DNA of 64,000 nt from Bacteroidetes bacterium UBA2664 (GTDB taxonomy: Bacteria > Bacteroidota > Rhodothermia > Balneolales > Balneolaceae), in contig DEMS01000003.1 in NCBI GenBank assembly GCA_002359315.1, positions 1-64,000 of the forward strand, given 5' to 3'. Every line of letters begins with the position of its first letter. The stretch's first letter is position 1. Shown in pieces: positions 18,418 through 28,396 of the stretch. A model generated the notes under the pieces. It ran no database searches, was not told where the DNA came from, and saw nothing but the letters and a program-made list of their open reading frames with translations. Made by a program: the position numbers and the translations under genes.

Positions 18418-18538
18418 AAAACAAATTAATTTGAAATCATATTCATTGAGTATTACCTGATGAAAAGGGTTGGTTTATCAATGAAAAGTCGAACTACAGT
18501 ATAGAAAAAAGTAACTTCAGCAGAAAGGGATTAAATAG

Positions 18539-18570
18539 AAAAGGAGCCTCCAATCAAGGAGACTCCTTTT
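18539..18570 (-). terminator. Terminator hairpin downstream of ftsZ
   Basis: AAAAGGAG (18539-18546) pairs with CTCCTTTT (18563-18570), with inner CTCC/GGAG pairing. It lies about 70 bases after the ftsZ stop on the minus strand and ends in a pyrimidine-rich run. It likely closes the dcw transcript. Confidence 0.75.
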
Positions 18571-18586
18571 GATTTAGCAATCTAAT

Positions 18587-18613
18587 GCAGGTAAAGAGCA
18601 CCTGCTTTTTTTT
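18587..18613 (+). terminator. Second hairpin with T8 run near ftsZ end
   Basis: GCAGGT (18587-18592) pairs with ACCTGC (18600-18605), followed by eight T on the plus strand. No plus-strand gene ends here, so it may stop antisense transcription entering ftsZ, or act only as a 3' stem for the ftsZ mRNA. Confidence 0.45.
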
Positions 18614-18638
18614 ACAATCTTAGGAGATGAATGAACAT

Positions 18639-19979
18639 TTAATCCATTATTTTCCGAAGAAAAGCGGGTTGGTCTGAATTGCGCTTGTCAATTCTCTCAT
18701 CGCTATTCACCATGGAGTGTTCATCATTGCTTGCCTTTTTTACTTCCGGCGCAACTTCCTTCATGTCATGTTCAGCCTCGGCCTCATCAATCGTCCGGAT
18801 ATATTTCAAATCCCTTCGATGTATGGCTGGTTGATCCAGTGATTTAAGGTTTTTCTCACCTTTATAGTAGGGTCCGTCGGTACTTGGGACTCTCTTTCGG
18901 GTGATATCAGCGGCTCTTGGCAGAGCTATCGACCTGCTTTCACTTTTCACCGGTTCAGGCTGACTATTTGATTTAATAGAAACTTGAGTCTGGTTTTTTG
19001 ACTCATTTAATTCAAATCCGGTGGCTATAACCGTCACCCGAAGTTCATCACCGAATGACTCGTCGAGTACTGTACCTAATATGATTTCAGCATCCTCGCC
19101 GGCCTCCTGCTGAATAATGCTGGTTGCAGTAGTCGTTTCTCTCATTCCGAGATTACTTCCTGACGAGATATTTACCAGGACATTTCTGGCGCCCCGGATG
19201 CTTACTCCATCCAACAGGGGAGAGTTGATCGCTTCTCTGGCGGCAATTTCTGCGCGGTCGGGTCCGCTGGCTGTAGCAGAACCCATTATGGCTGCCCCTC
19301 CATCCATCATGGTTGTTCTGACATCGGCAAAGTCAAGGTTAATGACTCCGGGCATCAGAATAAGGTCTGAAATACCTTTTGTTGCATTGTACAGAACTTC
19401 GTTTGCATTTTCGAAGGCATCCATAAGGGATGTATTTTCATCTGAAATATCCAAAAGACGCTCATTTGGAATCACAATGACTGTATCACAGTTCTTTTTC
19501 AATTCTGCGATGCCATCCAATGCATATTTCATTCGTACTTTTCCTTCACAATGAAACGGAGTCGTTACAATACCAACAGTAAGAATTCCTTTCCGTTTGG
19601 CGATACCTGCAACAACTGGGGCTCCGCCGGTGCCGGTTCCACCGCCCATTCCGGCTGTGATAAAAACCATATCTGCTGAATCAATAGATTCATCCAGTTC
19701 ATGACGATTTTCCTCGACCGCTTCACGGCCAATTTCAGGTCTTGCCCCTGCTCCGAGTCCTGAAGTGAGGTTTGCCCCGACCTGTATTGTGATATCAGCC
19801 GAGTTATTTTTCAATGCTTGCGCATCGGTATTCAGTGCGATGTACTCCACACTATCCAGTCCTTTTCTGATCATGTTGTTGATGGCATTTCCTCCGCCAC
19901 CGCCAACACCGATCACTTTGATCTTCGCATTATCCTGACCTTTTTCGTCAAAGCTAAAGCGTGATGTTTTGTAATCCAT
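18639..19979 (-). CDS. ftsZ: Cell division protein FtsZ
   Basis: Tubulin-like GTPase (446 aa) forming the division ring. Seen: GVGGGGGNAINNMI (about 25-38), the tubulin signature GGGTGTGGAPVVA (about 115-127), the T7 region, a variable linker (about 330-430), and a C-terminal peptide DQPAFLRKIMD that docks FtsA and other partners. A good ribosome site (AAAGGAGAAC) lies just before the ATG. Last gene of the dcw cluster, 77 bases after ftsA, closed by terminators. Confidence 0.98.
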   Translation of the reverse strand: MDYKTSRFSFDEKGQDNAKIKVIGVGGGGGNAINNMIRKGLDSVEYIALNTDAQALKNNSADITIQVGANLTSGLGAGARPEIGREAVEENRHELDESIDSADMVFITAGMGGGTGTGGAPVVAGIAKRKGILTVGIVTTPFHCEGKVRMKYALDGIAELKKNCDTVIVIPNERLLDISDENTSLMDAFENANEVLYNATKGISDLILMPGVINLDFADVRTTMMDGGAAIMGSATASGPDRAEIAAREAINSPLLDGVSIRGARNVLVNISSGSNLGMRETTTATSIIQQEAGEDAEIILGTVLDESFGDELRVTVIATGFELNESKNQTQVSIKSNSQPEPVKSESRSIALPRAADITRKRVPSTDGPYYKGEKNLKSLDQPAIHRRDLKYIRTIDEAEAEHDMKEVAPEVKKASNDEHSMVNSDERIDKRNSDQPAFLRKIMD

Positions 19980-20056
19980 AATGTTCTCCTTTTGTGATTG
20001 CTGTTAACCTTATCTGTAGATTGCGTTATTGTTTGTTATTGCTAAATGATTGCTCG

Positions 20057-21325
20057 TTAAAGTTCCTTAAACCAACTCTTCATGCGTTCGGTGATCGTAT
20101 TCATCACCTTTTCAACTCCGGCACCTTTCGAAGAAGAGGGTACAGATTGTTGATTTTCAGTCCCCTCAGCTTTCAGTGCGTGAAGCACCAGGCCTACACT
20201 GGTTGCATAAATCGGGCTGTTAACCTCTTCAATTAAGCCACCTGCAAGGCCCAGGGGCCGTCCGATTTTAGCGTCCATACCTAATACTTCATTTGCCAGT
20301 GGACAAATATTTTTGATCAGTGAACCTCCACCGGTGATGACGATTCCGGCGCTTAGAGATTCGGCATAACCGCTTCTCTTTACTTCAATAGCTATGATTT
20401 CCAGAATTTCTTCCATTCGGGCCTGAATGATTTTGGCCAGTATGCTTTTGGTAATTTCTTTTGGTGGCCTTCCTGCAATACCCGGGATCGTAATAGATTC
20501 ATCTTCAGTAATCATATCCACAAAACATTCACCATGCTGATGTTTCAGAGTCTGTGCCTGATCTTCCAGAACACTCAATCCAATCTTAATATCATCTGTT
20601 ACTTTTTTACCTGCGATGGCGATAACTGCAGTATGACGAATCGTATTCTCCTGAAATACTGCGAGATCAGTTGTGCCGCCCCCAATATCCACCAATACAA
20701 CGCCGGCCTCTTTTTCCTCGTCATCCAAAACTGCATAGGATGAAGCGAGTGGTTCCAGTATGATATCCGCAACCAGGTATCCGGCGCGTTCTACACATCG
20801 ATAAAGATTTTTAGCTGCTGAGACCAGGCCGGTTATAATGTGTACTTCAGCCTCCATACGCATACCACTCATACCAACAGGATCAGTAATACCATCTTGT
20901 CCATCTACCACAAACTCCTGAGGAATCACATGAAGGATCTGTTGGTCAGGTGGAAGCATGATCTGTTGACAATCCTTCAGGATTCTCTCAACATCTTCCA
21001 CGGTGATCTCTTTATCCTTGTTGTTTATAGTGATAACCCCTTTACTGCGAATGCTTCGAATGTGATCTCCTGCAATTCCAACGTTAACTGAATTCACTTC
21101 GATTCCGGATGCTAATTCGGCTTGTTTGATAGCAGTTTTAATGGCATTTACCGTTTTGTCGATATTAACAACAACACCACGGTTTAAACCTTCGCTTGGT
21201 GCTTTACCCACACCCAAAATATGGATTCTGTCCTGGCTGTTAATGGATGCAACTACAGCACAAACTTTTGTAGTACCTATATCGAGGCCGACGACGATGC
21301 GTTCATTTTCATTTTCTATAGACAT
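20057..21325 (-). CDS. ftsA: Cell division protein FtsA
   Basis: Actin-like ATPase (422 aa) tethering FtsZ to the inner membrane. Seen: phosphate-1 motif VVGLDIGTTKVCAVV (about 11-25), VVLVDIGGGTTDLAVF (phosphate-2), an adenosine-motif GIVITGGGSLI, and a C-terminal amphipathic helix (ITERMKSWFKEL) that serves as membrane anchor. Length is typical. It follows ftsQ after 30 bases and precedes ftsZ, the usual order. Confidence 0.97.
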   Translation of the reverse strand: MSIENENERIVVGLDIGTTKVCAVVASINSQDRIHILGVGKAPSEGLNRGVVVNIDKTVNAIKTAIKQAELASGIEVNSVNVGIAGDHIRSIRSKGVITINNKDKEITVEDVERILKDCQQIMLPPDQQILHVIPQEFVVDGQDGITDPVGMSGMRMEAEVHIITGLVSAAKNLYRCVERAGYLVADIILEPLASSYAVLDDEEKEAGVVLVDIGGGTTDLAVFQENTIRHTAVIAIAGKKVTDDIKIGLSVLEDQAQTLKHQHGECFVDMITEDESITIPGIAGRPPKEITKSILAKIIQARMEEILEIIAIEVKRSGYAESLSAGIVITGGGSLIKNICPLANEVLGMDAKIGRPLGLAGGLIEEVNSPIYATSVGLVLHALKAEGTENQQSVPSSSKGAGVEKVMNTITERMKSWFKEL

Positions 21326-21355
21326 ATGTGATGATTTGGGATTGCTAAATTGTAT

Positions 21356-22111
21356 TTAAAAATTTCTGGTTACGATTTGATCTCTGAATCGAAGATCTAT
21401 GACTTCAAATGACTGGATACCTTGCCTGGAGATAATCTCGGAGTAAAATGTTTTCCAATGGTTCATTTTTTCTTCAAAATTTTCTTGTCCGAATATTAAT
21501 TTTACTCCATTCTCGTGTGTTAAGGCAACAATACCCTCATGATCGGTCCATGCCACTTCACTGATTGTTGCCCAACCGATATCGTTGTTTTGAGCCGCGA
21601 GCAGAAATTCTTCTGTTTTCCAATAGGGACTGGTTCGGGTACTATCAGTAATCTGGTTTTTGTCAATTCCATAGACCAATGGAACGTTTAGAATATGCTC
21701 CGGGACTATAGGCAGAATTACACCTCCTTCAGACATATAACTGCGTTTTGCACCTTGTACAAGCATGGCAACCGGTTGATGTTCTGTTATAAGAAAAGTG
21801 AGTTTTCCGCGAATACTCATTTTTACCGAAACATCTTTCACATATGGGACACTTTTCAACTGCTCAAAAAGTGAATCAAACCGAACACTGTCGGCTCTTA
21901 AGCCAATAGGGGCATCGATCGCTGAAAGCAGTTCGTTATCATCTGCATAATAAGTGCCATTAAACTCTACTGAATTGATATATGTATTTTTCTCCATATA
22001 AAAACCGGCAAAGACGGCTAAACCAAGAAGAATGAAAGCCACAGCTATCCCAAATAGAGAGGAGAATCCTACTCTTTTATCTGATTTAGTATGTTTATTA
22101 TCTTTTTTCAT
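21356..22111 (-). CDS. ftsQ: Cell division protein FtsQ/DivIB-type
   Basis: A bitopic membrane protein (251 aa) with a short basic cytoplasmic tail, one TM helix (about 18-40; SLFGIAVAFILLGLAVFAGF), a POTRA-like domain starting at NSVEFNGTYYADD, and a periplasmic beta domain. It belongs to the FtsQ-FtsL-FtsB complex that controls septal wall synthesis. Sequence similarity in this family is low; the assignment rests on topology and place between murC and ftsA. Its ATG overlaps the murC stop (TAATG), so translation is coupled. Confidence 0.9.
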   Translation of the reverse strand: MKKDNKHTKSDKRVGFSSLFGIAVAFILLGLAVFAGFYMEKNTYINSVEFNGTYYADDNELLSAIDAPIGLRADSVRFDSLFEQLKSVPYVKDVSVKMSIRGKLTFLITEHQPVAMLVQGAKRSYMSEGGVILPIVPEHILNVPLVYGIDKNQITDSTRTSPYWKTEEFLLAAQNNDIGWATISEVAWTDHEGIVALTHENGVKLIFGQENFEEKMNHWKTFYSEIISRQGIQSFEVIDLRFRDQIVTRNF

Positions 22112-23526
22112 TATTTCTTAGAATGATTCGCCTGATCCACGAAATTTTGATTGTATTTGTAGATGTCACCCGCGCCCATGGTGATTACGATATCCCCATT
22201 TTTAATAATTTCTTGCAGTTTATTGGTTAATAAAGATTTATCGGATAGAAAGTGAACATCCTTATGCCCATAATTTTTTGCAGTATCTGAGATTAACTTT
22301 CCGGTAACACCCTCAATCGGTTTTTCTCGCGATGGGTAGATTTCAGTAATAATCAACACTTCTGCATTGAAAAAAGAGAGTCCAAACTCCTTATACATCT
22401 GCTGCGTTCTGGAGTAGAGGTGAGGCTGAAATACAGCGATAATCCGACGATCCGGCCATCCGTTTCTGGCAGCCTGAATAGTGGCCTGCACTTCAGTAGG
22501 GTGATGGGCATAATCATCAATTACGATAAGATTCTCACTATTGAGTTTAATTTGAAATCTTCTGAAAACTCCTTCAAATCTTTCAAGCCCCGACTTAATT
22601 CTCTCAAATGGGATTCCCAGTTCAATGCCAACTGATATAGCAGCAAGAGCATTTTTCACATTGTGATCACCGGGAGCCATCAGGTTTATGGTTCCGTATG
22701 TTTTTTCATCTGAAACGACTGTAAACTTGCTGGTAAATGTCTCGTGGGATACTTTTACGGCTCGAATCATTGCTTGCGGATTGTAACCGTAGGTAATGAC
22801 CCTTCTTTCGATATCCGGTAAAATACTACGGACTTCAGGATCATCCAGACAGACAATTACAGCTCCATAAAATGGAACTTTGTTGGCAAATTCTGTAAAT
22901 GCATGTTTCACATCACTCAGATCACTGTAAATGTCCAGATGTTCGGCCTCAATATTTGTAATGACTGCAATATTGGGTGTGAGTTTCAAAAATGTTCTGT
23001 CATACTCATCTGCTTCAACAATGATAATATCACCTTTACCAACGACTGCATTCGTTTTATCGAAACTGTGAACCCTGCCGCCTACAATAATCGTTGGATC
23101 AAATAGCCCATCTTGTATTACGTGACCGGTCATGGAAGTAGTGGTCGTTTTTCCGTGTGTGCCTGCAATGCCGATACCATATTTCATTCTCATTAATTCG
23201 GCAAGCATTTCAGAGCGCTTTATAACCGGAATTTGCTGAGCAATCGCTTCACGGGTTTCTTCATTTTCAGTAGCTTTCACAGCACTGGTGTAAACCACGA
23301 CATCAGCATTTTTGATATTTGATGCATCGTGTCCCACAAATATTGTAGCACCCAGTTCTTTGAGTCGATCCGTAGTTTCTGACTCACTTTGATCGGATCC
23401 TGACACTTTATAACCGCGGTGCAGAAGTATCTCTGCCATACCGCTCATACCAATCCCTCCAATACCGACCATATGAATATGATTGGTTCGTCCAAAAAGA
23501 GGCTGATTTTGAATTGTCGGGGTCAT
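22111..23526 (-). CDS. murC: UDP-N-acetylmuramate--L-alanine ligase
   Basis: Cytosolic Mur ligase (471 aa) adding L-Ala to UDP-MurNAc with ATP. Seen: N-terminal Rossmann motif GIGGIGMSGMAEIL (about 22-35), ATP loop GTHGKTTTTSM (about 120-130), EADEYDRTFL, and DDYAHHPTE, diagnostic of MurC. It overlaps murG by 4 bases (ATGA) upstream and ftsQ by one base downstream. Confidence 0.97.
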   Translation of the reverse strand: MTPTIQNQPLFGRTNHIHMVGIGGIGMSGMAEILLHRGYKVSGSDQSESETTDRLKELGATIFVGHDASNIKNADVVVYTSAVKATENEETREAIAQQIPVIKRSEMLAELMRMKYGIGIAGTHGKTTTTSMTGHVIQDGLFDPTIIVGGRVHSFDKTNAVVGKGDIIIVEADEYDRTFLKLTPNIAVITNIEAEHLDIYSDLSDVKHAFTEFANKVPFYGAVIVCLDDPEVRSILPDIERRVITYGYNPQAMIRAVKVSHETFTSKFTVVSDEKTYGTINLMAPGDHNVKNALAAISVGIELGIPFERIKSGLERFEGVFRRFQIKLNSENLIVIDDYAHHPTEVQATIQAARNGWPDRRIIAVFQPHLYSRTQQMYKEFGLSFFNAEVLIITEIYPSREKPIEGVTGKLISDTAKNYGHKDVHFLSDKSLLTNKLQEIIKNGDIVITMGAGDIYKYNQNFVDQANHSKK

Positions 23527-24683
23527 GATTTGATTCTATTTACAAATGATAAAATTTCTTTTGAGATCGTTTTGGCAGCATTTGGTTTTGCCAGTTTTAG
23601 CATTGCTTTCTGCATGTTCAGTAATTTCTCCTCATTCAGTATGGTTTCAGATACGATATCGGCAAGCTCTGCCTCTAACTGTGACTCGTCGATGAGGAGT
23701 GCTGCATGGAACGAAGCAATTGATTCTGCATTTTTTCTCTGATGGTCTCCGGCAACATTCGGTGAGGGAACCATAATGGCCGGCTGACCCAGATTCATCA
23801 GTTCACTGCATGTCCCTGCACCGGATCTTGTAACCACAAGATCAGCTACACGATAGGCTGATGACATATCGTGGATGTACGCCTGTAGTCTCAAATTCGG
23901 GTAATGTGAGGTATTCACTTTGTTTAGAAGCTCATCAACATAATTTTTTCCGCACTGCCAGATAATTTGTAATCCCATCTCATCGTGCAGTCTGTCTATG
24001 TGGGCTGTCATGGCCTGATTAATGGCTTTGGCCCCTCCACTGCCACCCAAAACCAGAAGGGTAGAGCGTTCAGAAGTGAACTTAAATAGATCAAGTGCTT
24101 CTTGAAGATCCGGATTCTCGAAATCACCTCGGACCGGGTTTCCGGAAAGGATAATTTTATCTGCCGGAAGGTATTCAGCTGCATGTTCAAAAGCGGTAAA
24201 TATGATACTCGCATACTTGGCCAACAATTTAGTTGTGACGCCGGGATAGCTATTTTGTTCTTGAAGTATCAATGGTATCCCGGATTTTGCAGCGACCCAG
24301 CCAATGGGTCCGGACGCAAATCCACCACAAGAGATTACGACATCCGGTTTGTAGGACCTGATAATTAACAAGCTTTGAATAAGACTCACGAAGAGTTTAA
24401 TCGGGAACAGTAAATTTTTAATTGTAATGGACCGATGAAAACCACTGATCCAGATGCTTTTGATTTGAAATCCATATCGGGGAACTGTTTCCCATTCCAT
24501 ACGATCTTTTGTCCCTACAAAAAGAAACTCGCTATCGGGAGAGACATTTTTCAACGCCTCTGCGATTGCGATCGCAGGGTATACATGACCACCCGTGCCA
24601 CCCGCTGCCAGGAGGAACCGTTTAGGTTCTCCGGCAGAGGTGAGGGTGTCTGTAGATGATATGTTCATTTTAGCGGCTGTCAT
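23523..24683 (-). CDS. murG: UDP-GlcNAc:lipid I N-acetylglucosaminyltransferase
   Basis: Peripheral inner-membrane glycosyltransferase (386 aa, GT28) turning lipid I into lipid II. Seen: N-terminal AAGGTGGHVYPAIAIAEAL (about 27-45), GGFASGPIGWVA, LVLGGSGGAKAIN, and the donor-site SGAGTCSELMNLGQPAIMVP. It overlaps ftsW by one base and murC by four. The first about 20 residues before the GGTGGH block are extra relative to many MurG proteins, so the true start may lie a little downstream. Confidence 0.97.
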   Translation of the reverse strand: MTAAKMNISSTDTLTSAGEPKRFLLAAGGTGGHVYPAIAIAEALKNVSPDSEFLFVGTKDRMEWETVPRYGFQIKSIWISGFHRSITIKNLLFPIKLFVSLIQSLLIIRSYKPDVVISCGGFASGPIGWVAAKSGIPLILQEQNSYPGVTTKLLAKYASIIFTAFEHAAEYLPADKIILSGNPVRGDFENPDLQEALDLFKFTSERSTLLVLGGSGGAKAINQAMTAHIDRLHDEMGLQIIWQCGKNYVDELLNKVNTSHYPNLRLQAYIHDMSSAYRVADLVVTRSGAGTCSELMNLGQPAIMVPSPNVAGDHQRKNAESIASFHAALLIDESQLEAELADIVSETILNEEKLLNMQKAMLKLAKPNAAKTISKEILSFVNRIKS

Positions 24684-25759
24684 TATCCGTTATAAAATCT
24701 TGCGCGTTCATTGGTATTATATTTTGAAATATTCAGCAGTATCCCCATCATCAATCCGGCAAACAGCATACTTGTTCCGCCATAGCTGATAAAAGGCATG
24801 GGCAAACCGGTTACAGGCATAATTCCTGTAGCAACAGCTGCATTAACAAATCCATACATTGTGATCATCAAAGTTGCCCCCAAAGCCATTAATGTGCCAA
24901 GTACATCCGGCGCATGACGTGCAACGATTGCGATGCCCCTGAAGAGAATCAGAGTGAAGATGATGATTACAATAAATGAACCCACGATCCCATACTCCTC
25001 AGCGATGATGGCAAAAATAAAGTCGTTGTAAGGGGCGGGCAGGAAATCTCTTTGGGTACTTTTACCGATTCCGACACCCAGAAGTTGTCCCTGTGCAATC
25101 GCTATATGAGCTTGTTGAGCCTGATAACCGGGGCCCGATTCAAAATTAGAACTATTTAAATCTGTAACCTGAGTCACATATTGAGTCACACGGCTTTGAC
25201 GCTCTGGTGATGAGGAAATAAATCCGGCCCCGCCGATGATCCCGATTAAAACGATTCCAAATATCTGAGGAGCACTGATTCTTCCTACAAACATCATAAA
25301 AACAGTAATACCCATCAGTAGGGCGGCGCTGCTAAAATCCTCCACAGCTATTAAACCGCAGGTTATTACGATCCAAAACATGATCGGCAAGAATGCGCGT
25401 TTGAAACTTTTTATATACTCTTGTTTTTCATGAAGAAGTACTGATACATGTATAATCAGGGATATAGCAGCAAGAGACGCGGGCTGGAATGAGAGTCCGG
25501 CTATTGAAAGAGATCGTCGGGCACCAAATACAAAGTCGCCATAGAAAATTACTGCGATGAGTAGAATACAACTCAGGACTACCAAAACCCGGCTAAAACG
25601 TGCCAAAATGGTATAATTTAATTTTGAGATGAAAACCATGAACAGGAATGCAATCGCCAATTTTACAATATGAGCAGTTACCAGCGTGCCGGCTGTTGTA
25701 CCGTGAGTTTGGGCAAAAAATGCGATTGATGAAAACACAGCAAGAGTACCAATTATCAT
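24683..25759 (-). CDS. ftsW: Septal peptidoglycan glycosyltransferase FtsW (5' end uncertain)
   Basis: SEDS-family lipid II polymerase, polytopic inner membrane protein; 358 aa from this ATG. Seen: FGARRSLSIAGLSFQPAS, VGIGKSTQRDFLPAPYNDFIFAIIAEEYG, and GLPMPFISYGGTSML, all FtsW/RodA hallmarks. The start is a problem. The frame stays open without a stop for 43 codons further upstream (to 25888) and codes a plausible FtsW N-terminus, including a cytoplasmic tail and the missing half of TM1 (DQVLFVSIIIL). That stretch has no ATG, GTG or TTG; CTG at 25876 or ATA at 25882 are the candidates. The coordinates given are the canonical-codon minimum. Confidence 0.93.
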   Translation of the reverse strand: MIIGTLAVFSSIAFFAQTHGTTAGTLVTAHIVKLAIAFLFMVFISKLNYTILARFSRVLVVLSCILLIAVIFYGDFVFGARRSLSIAGLSFQPASLAAISLIIHVSVLLHEKQEYIKSFKRAFLPIMFWIVITCGLIAVEDFSSAALLMGITVFMMFVGRISAPQIFGIVLIGIIGGAGFISSSPERQSRVTQYVTQVTDLNSSNFESGPGYQAQQAHIAIAQGQLLGVGIGKSTQRDFLPAPYNDFIFAIIAEEYGIVGSFIVIIIFTLILFRGIAIVARHAPDVLGTLMALGATLMITMYGFVNAAVATGIMPVTGLPMPFISYGGTSMLFAGLMMGILLNISKYNTNERARFYNG

Positions 25760-25901
25760 GAGAATGATAATAGAGACAAACAGAACTTGGTCGCTTCCAT
25801 ACTTAGGTACTTCGAGCTCCTCTTCAGTGGTGCCGAATATCGATCCTATTTTGCTATTTGGTGTTGTGTAGTACAGTTGTATTGAGTTTTAAAGTTTTGA
25901 G

Positions 25902-27263
25902 TTAGAGGTCTAAAACGGCTTGTTTGAATTCATTTCCGCGGTGCTCGTAATTATCAAACATATCGAATGATGAACAGGCAGGACTCATTAAAACAATCTC
26001 CCCCCGTTTGGCTACATTACGCGATTGTTTGACAGCATCTTTTAAACTCTTTGCTTCTATAAAATTTGGAACGACATCTTTAAGCTGTTTTTTGATCAGT
26101 TCCCTGGCCTCACCAATAGCGACAATTGTATGTACCTTCTCGCGAATCTGCTGATTCAACAGGCTGTAGTCATTGCCTTTATCCCTGCCACCCAGAATTA
26201 AGACCATTGGGGTATTAAAACTATCCAGAGCATACCAAACGGCATTCACATTGGTGGCCTTACTATCGTTAATGTATTTGATTCCTTTATACTCACGCAC
26301 AAATTCAAGTCTGTGAGCAACACCCTCAAAACTCTTCAGGCTTTCGCGAATAAATTCATTTTTAATTTCTGACGCTCTGGCTGCCAAAGCTGTAGCCATA
26401 CCGTTTTGCAGATTATGTGTTCCGGATAGTCCGATTTCTCCAATTTGCATAAGATATTCTTCCTCGTTATTGAGTTTTAGGATCAGGTTGCCATTTCGAA
26501 TAAAGGCACCTTTGGGTACCTCTTTAGAACTTGAAAAGGCCAGTATTTTAGGACTGTCACTTGTATTCGATAGTTCTAATACGTGTTCTGAGATAATGGG
26601 GTCGTCAAAATTGTATATAAACCAGTCTGAAGAGGTTTGATTACTTGTAATCTTCAGTTTCGAGCTTGCATACTGAGTAAAATTGTGATTATAGCGGTCG
26701 AGATGATCCCCGGTTATATTTAAAAGGATGCTAATATTGGGCCTGAAACTATCTATATGATCCAGTTGAAAACTGCTTATCTCTAAAAGAGCAGTTTTGT
26801 GGGCCATCGTTTCTTCTACCTGTTCGGTAAAAGCTGTGCCGATATTTCCGCCAAGGATATATTCCCTTCCGGAGAGTTTCCACGTATGAGCTAGCCAATT
26901 GGCTACGGTTGTTTTACCATTGCTGCCGGTAACTGCCACAGTAGGTGATTCATTAAACCAGCTAGCCAATTCAATTTCACTAAAAACAGCTCGATTCGTT
27001 GTTAAATAGTGCTGTACAATAGATGTTGATGTTGGCACGCCCGGACTTACAACTAAAAAATCACCCTCAAAAGCTTTTGCTGAATGTTGGTTCTCCTCGA
27101 ATTCAATACCCGATTCGGTTAACCGTTCATGAGATGACGGATTGATTTTTCCTGAATCAGTAACAAATGGAAATGCACCTTTCTTCTTTAAAAGAATAGC
27201 AGCGGCAACGCCACTTCTGGCTGCTCCTGCAACAACGATATGTCTGCCTTTCAGATCTTTCAT
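25902..27263 (-). CDS. murD: UDP-N-acetylmuramoyl-L-alanine--D-glutamate ligase
   Basis: Mur ligase (453 aa) adding D-Glu to the stem peptide in the cytosol. Seen: N-terminal VVAGAARSGVAAAILL (about 10-25), ATP loop VTGSNGKTTVANWL (about 109-122), NITGDHLDRY, INDSKATN (diagnostic of MurD), and LILGGRDKG. It overlaps mraY by 4 bases. The next ATG of ftsW is 142 bases away, unusually far for this cluster, which supports a longer ftsW. Confidence 0.97.
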   Translation of the reverse strand: MKDLKGRHIVVAGAARSGVAAAILLKKKGAFPFVTDSGKINPSSHERLTESGIEFEENQHSAKAFEGDFLVVSPGVPTSTSIVQHYLTTNRAVFSEIELASWFNESPTVAVTGSNGKTTVANWLAHTWKLSGREYILGGNIGTAFTEQVEETMAHKTALLEISSFQLDHIDSFRPNISILLNITGDHLDRYNHNFTQYASSKLKITSNQTSSDWFIYNFDDPIISEHVLELSNTSDSPKILAFSSSKEVPKGAFIRNGNLILKLNNEEEYLMQIGEIGLSGTHNLQNGMATALAARASEIKNEFIRESLKSFEGVAHRLEFVREYKGIKYINDSKATNVNAVWYALDSFNTPMVLILGGRDKGNDYSLLNQQIREKVHTIVAIGEARELIKKQLKDVVPNFIEAKSLKDAVKQSRNVAKRGEIVLMSPACSSFDMFDNYEHRGNEFKQAVLDL

Positions 27264-28396
27264 CGTAGTTTCAGGGTTAATAAGCTTAAAATTCCGAGGA
27301 GAATAGCAATGATCCAGAATCGTACAACTATCTTGGACTCAGCCCAACCCTGTTTTTCAAAATGGTGATGAATGGGGGTCATCAGAAATACACGTCTTCC
27401 CACGCCAGTTTTCTTTTTGGTGTATTTAAACCAGGATGTTTGAATAATTACTGACACTGCTTCAACAACAAAAACCCCGCAAATTATCGGGAGTAAAAGC
27501 TCTTTGTGAATCATGACGGCAAGGGCGCCAATGGCTCCACCCAATGCAAGTGAACCGGTATCGCCCATGAATACAGATGCCGGATTGGAATTGTACCATA
27601 AGAATCCAAGGCAGGCTCCAATCATAGATGCAGCAAAGATTGTAAGCTCTCCTGCTTCAGGGAGGTACATTATGTTTAGAAATGATGAAAAATCTACCCG
27701 TCCCGATACATAAGCAAAAATACCCAACACTACTCCCGCAATTGCAGAAGTACCGGAAAGGAGACCATCAAGCCCATCTGTGAGATTGGCTGAATTACTG
27801 ACAGCAGTAATAATAAATGTCACAACAGGTATATAAATCAACCATCCAAATTCCTGACCCCAGAATGCATAATCTATGTGAACATCTTTTAAAAATGGTA
27901 CAGTTGTGACGGTATTAAAATCTTGAAATTCAGGCCAAAAATAGAGTACACTACCTAAAACCAAGCCTACTAATACCTGGCCAATTATTTTGAACCATCC
28001 ATGAAGCCCCGACTTGTTCTTTTTGACTACTTTGATATAGTCATCAATAAAACCAACCAATCCCAATACCAGAACAACAAAAATAATCATCCATGTATAT
28101 ATACTGGTGATTTTCATCCAAAGAAGAGCCGGGATTATCGTTGCAAATATAATGATCACTCCACCCATCGTTGGTGTATCCGCTTTAGCTATATGAGTGT
28201 TCAAGCCAATGTCTTCACGAATCACTTCCTTCAGCTGCATTTTTATCAGCCACTGAATAATTTTTTTCCCAATAAATAAACTTATCAATAATGCAGTTGC
28301 GGCCGCGAATGCCGTACGGGTGGTAATAAACTCAAATGCACCAAACCCCGGGATATTATATAAGCCATCCAGCCATGAGATCAGTTCAAATAACAT
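27260..28396 (-). CDS. mraY: Phospho-N-acetylmuramoyl-pentapeptide transferase
   Basis: Polytopic inner membrane enzyme (378 aa, about ten TM helices) making lipid I from UDP-MurNAc-pentapeptide and undecaprenyl phosphate. Seen: DTPTMGGVIII (metal/substrate region), GFIDDYIKV, NLTDGLDGLLSG, FMGDTGSLALGG, and the C-terminal MTPIHHHFEKQGW, all MraY signatures. It overlaps murE by one base and murD by four. Confidence 0.97.
   Translation of the reverse strand: MLFELISWLDGLYNIPGFGAFEFITTRTAFAAATALLISLFIGKKIIQWLIKMQLKEVIREDIGLNTHIAKADTPTMGGVIIIFATIIPALLWMKITSIYTWMIIFVVLVLGLVGFIDDYIKVVKKNKSGLHGWFKIIGQVLVGLVLGSVLYFWPEFQDFNTVTTVPFLKDVHIDYAFWGQEFGWLIYIPVVTFIITAVSNSANLTDGLDGLLSGTSAIAGVVLGIFAYVSGRVDFSSFLNIMYLPEAGELTIFAASMIGACLGFLWYNSNPASVFMGDTGSLALGGAIGALAVMIHKELLLPIICGVFVVEAVSVIIQTSWFKYTKKKTGVGRRVFLMTPIHHHFEKQGWAESKIVVRFWIIAILLGILSLLTLKLR

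Noticed and set aside
19117..19554. 145-codon plus-strand ORF
   Set aside because: Antisense to the conserved FtsZ GTPase core; a codon-bias artefact.
24102..24368. Plus-strand ORF of 88 codons
   Set aside because: Antisense to murG.
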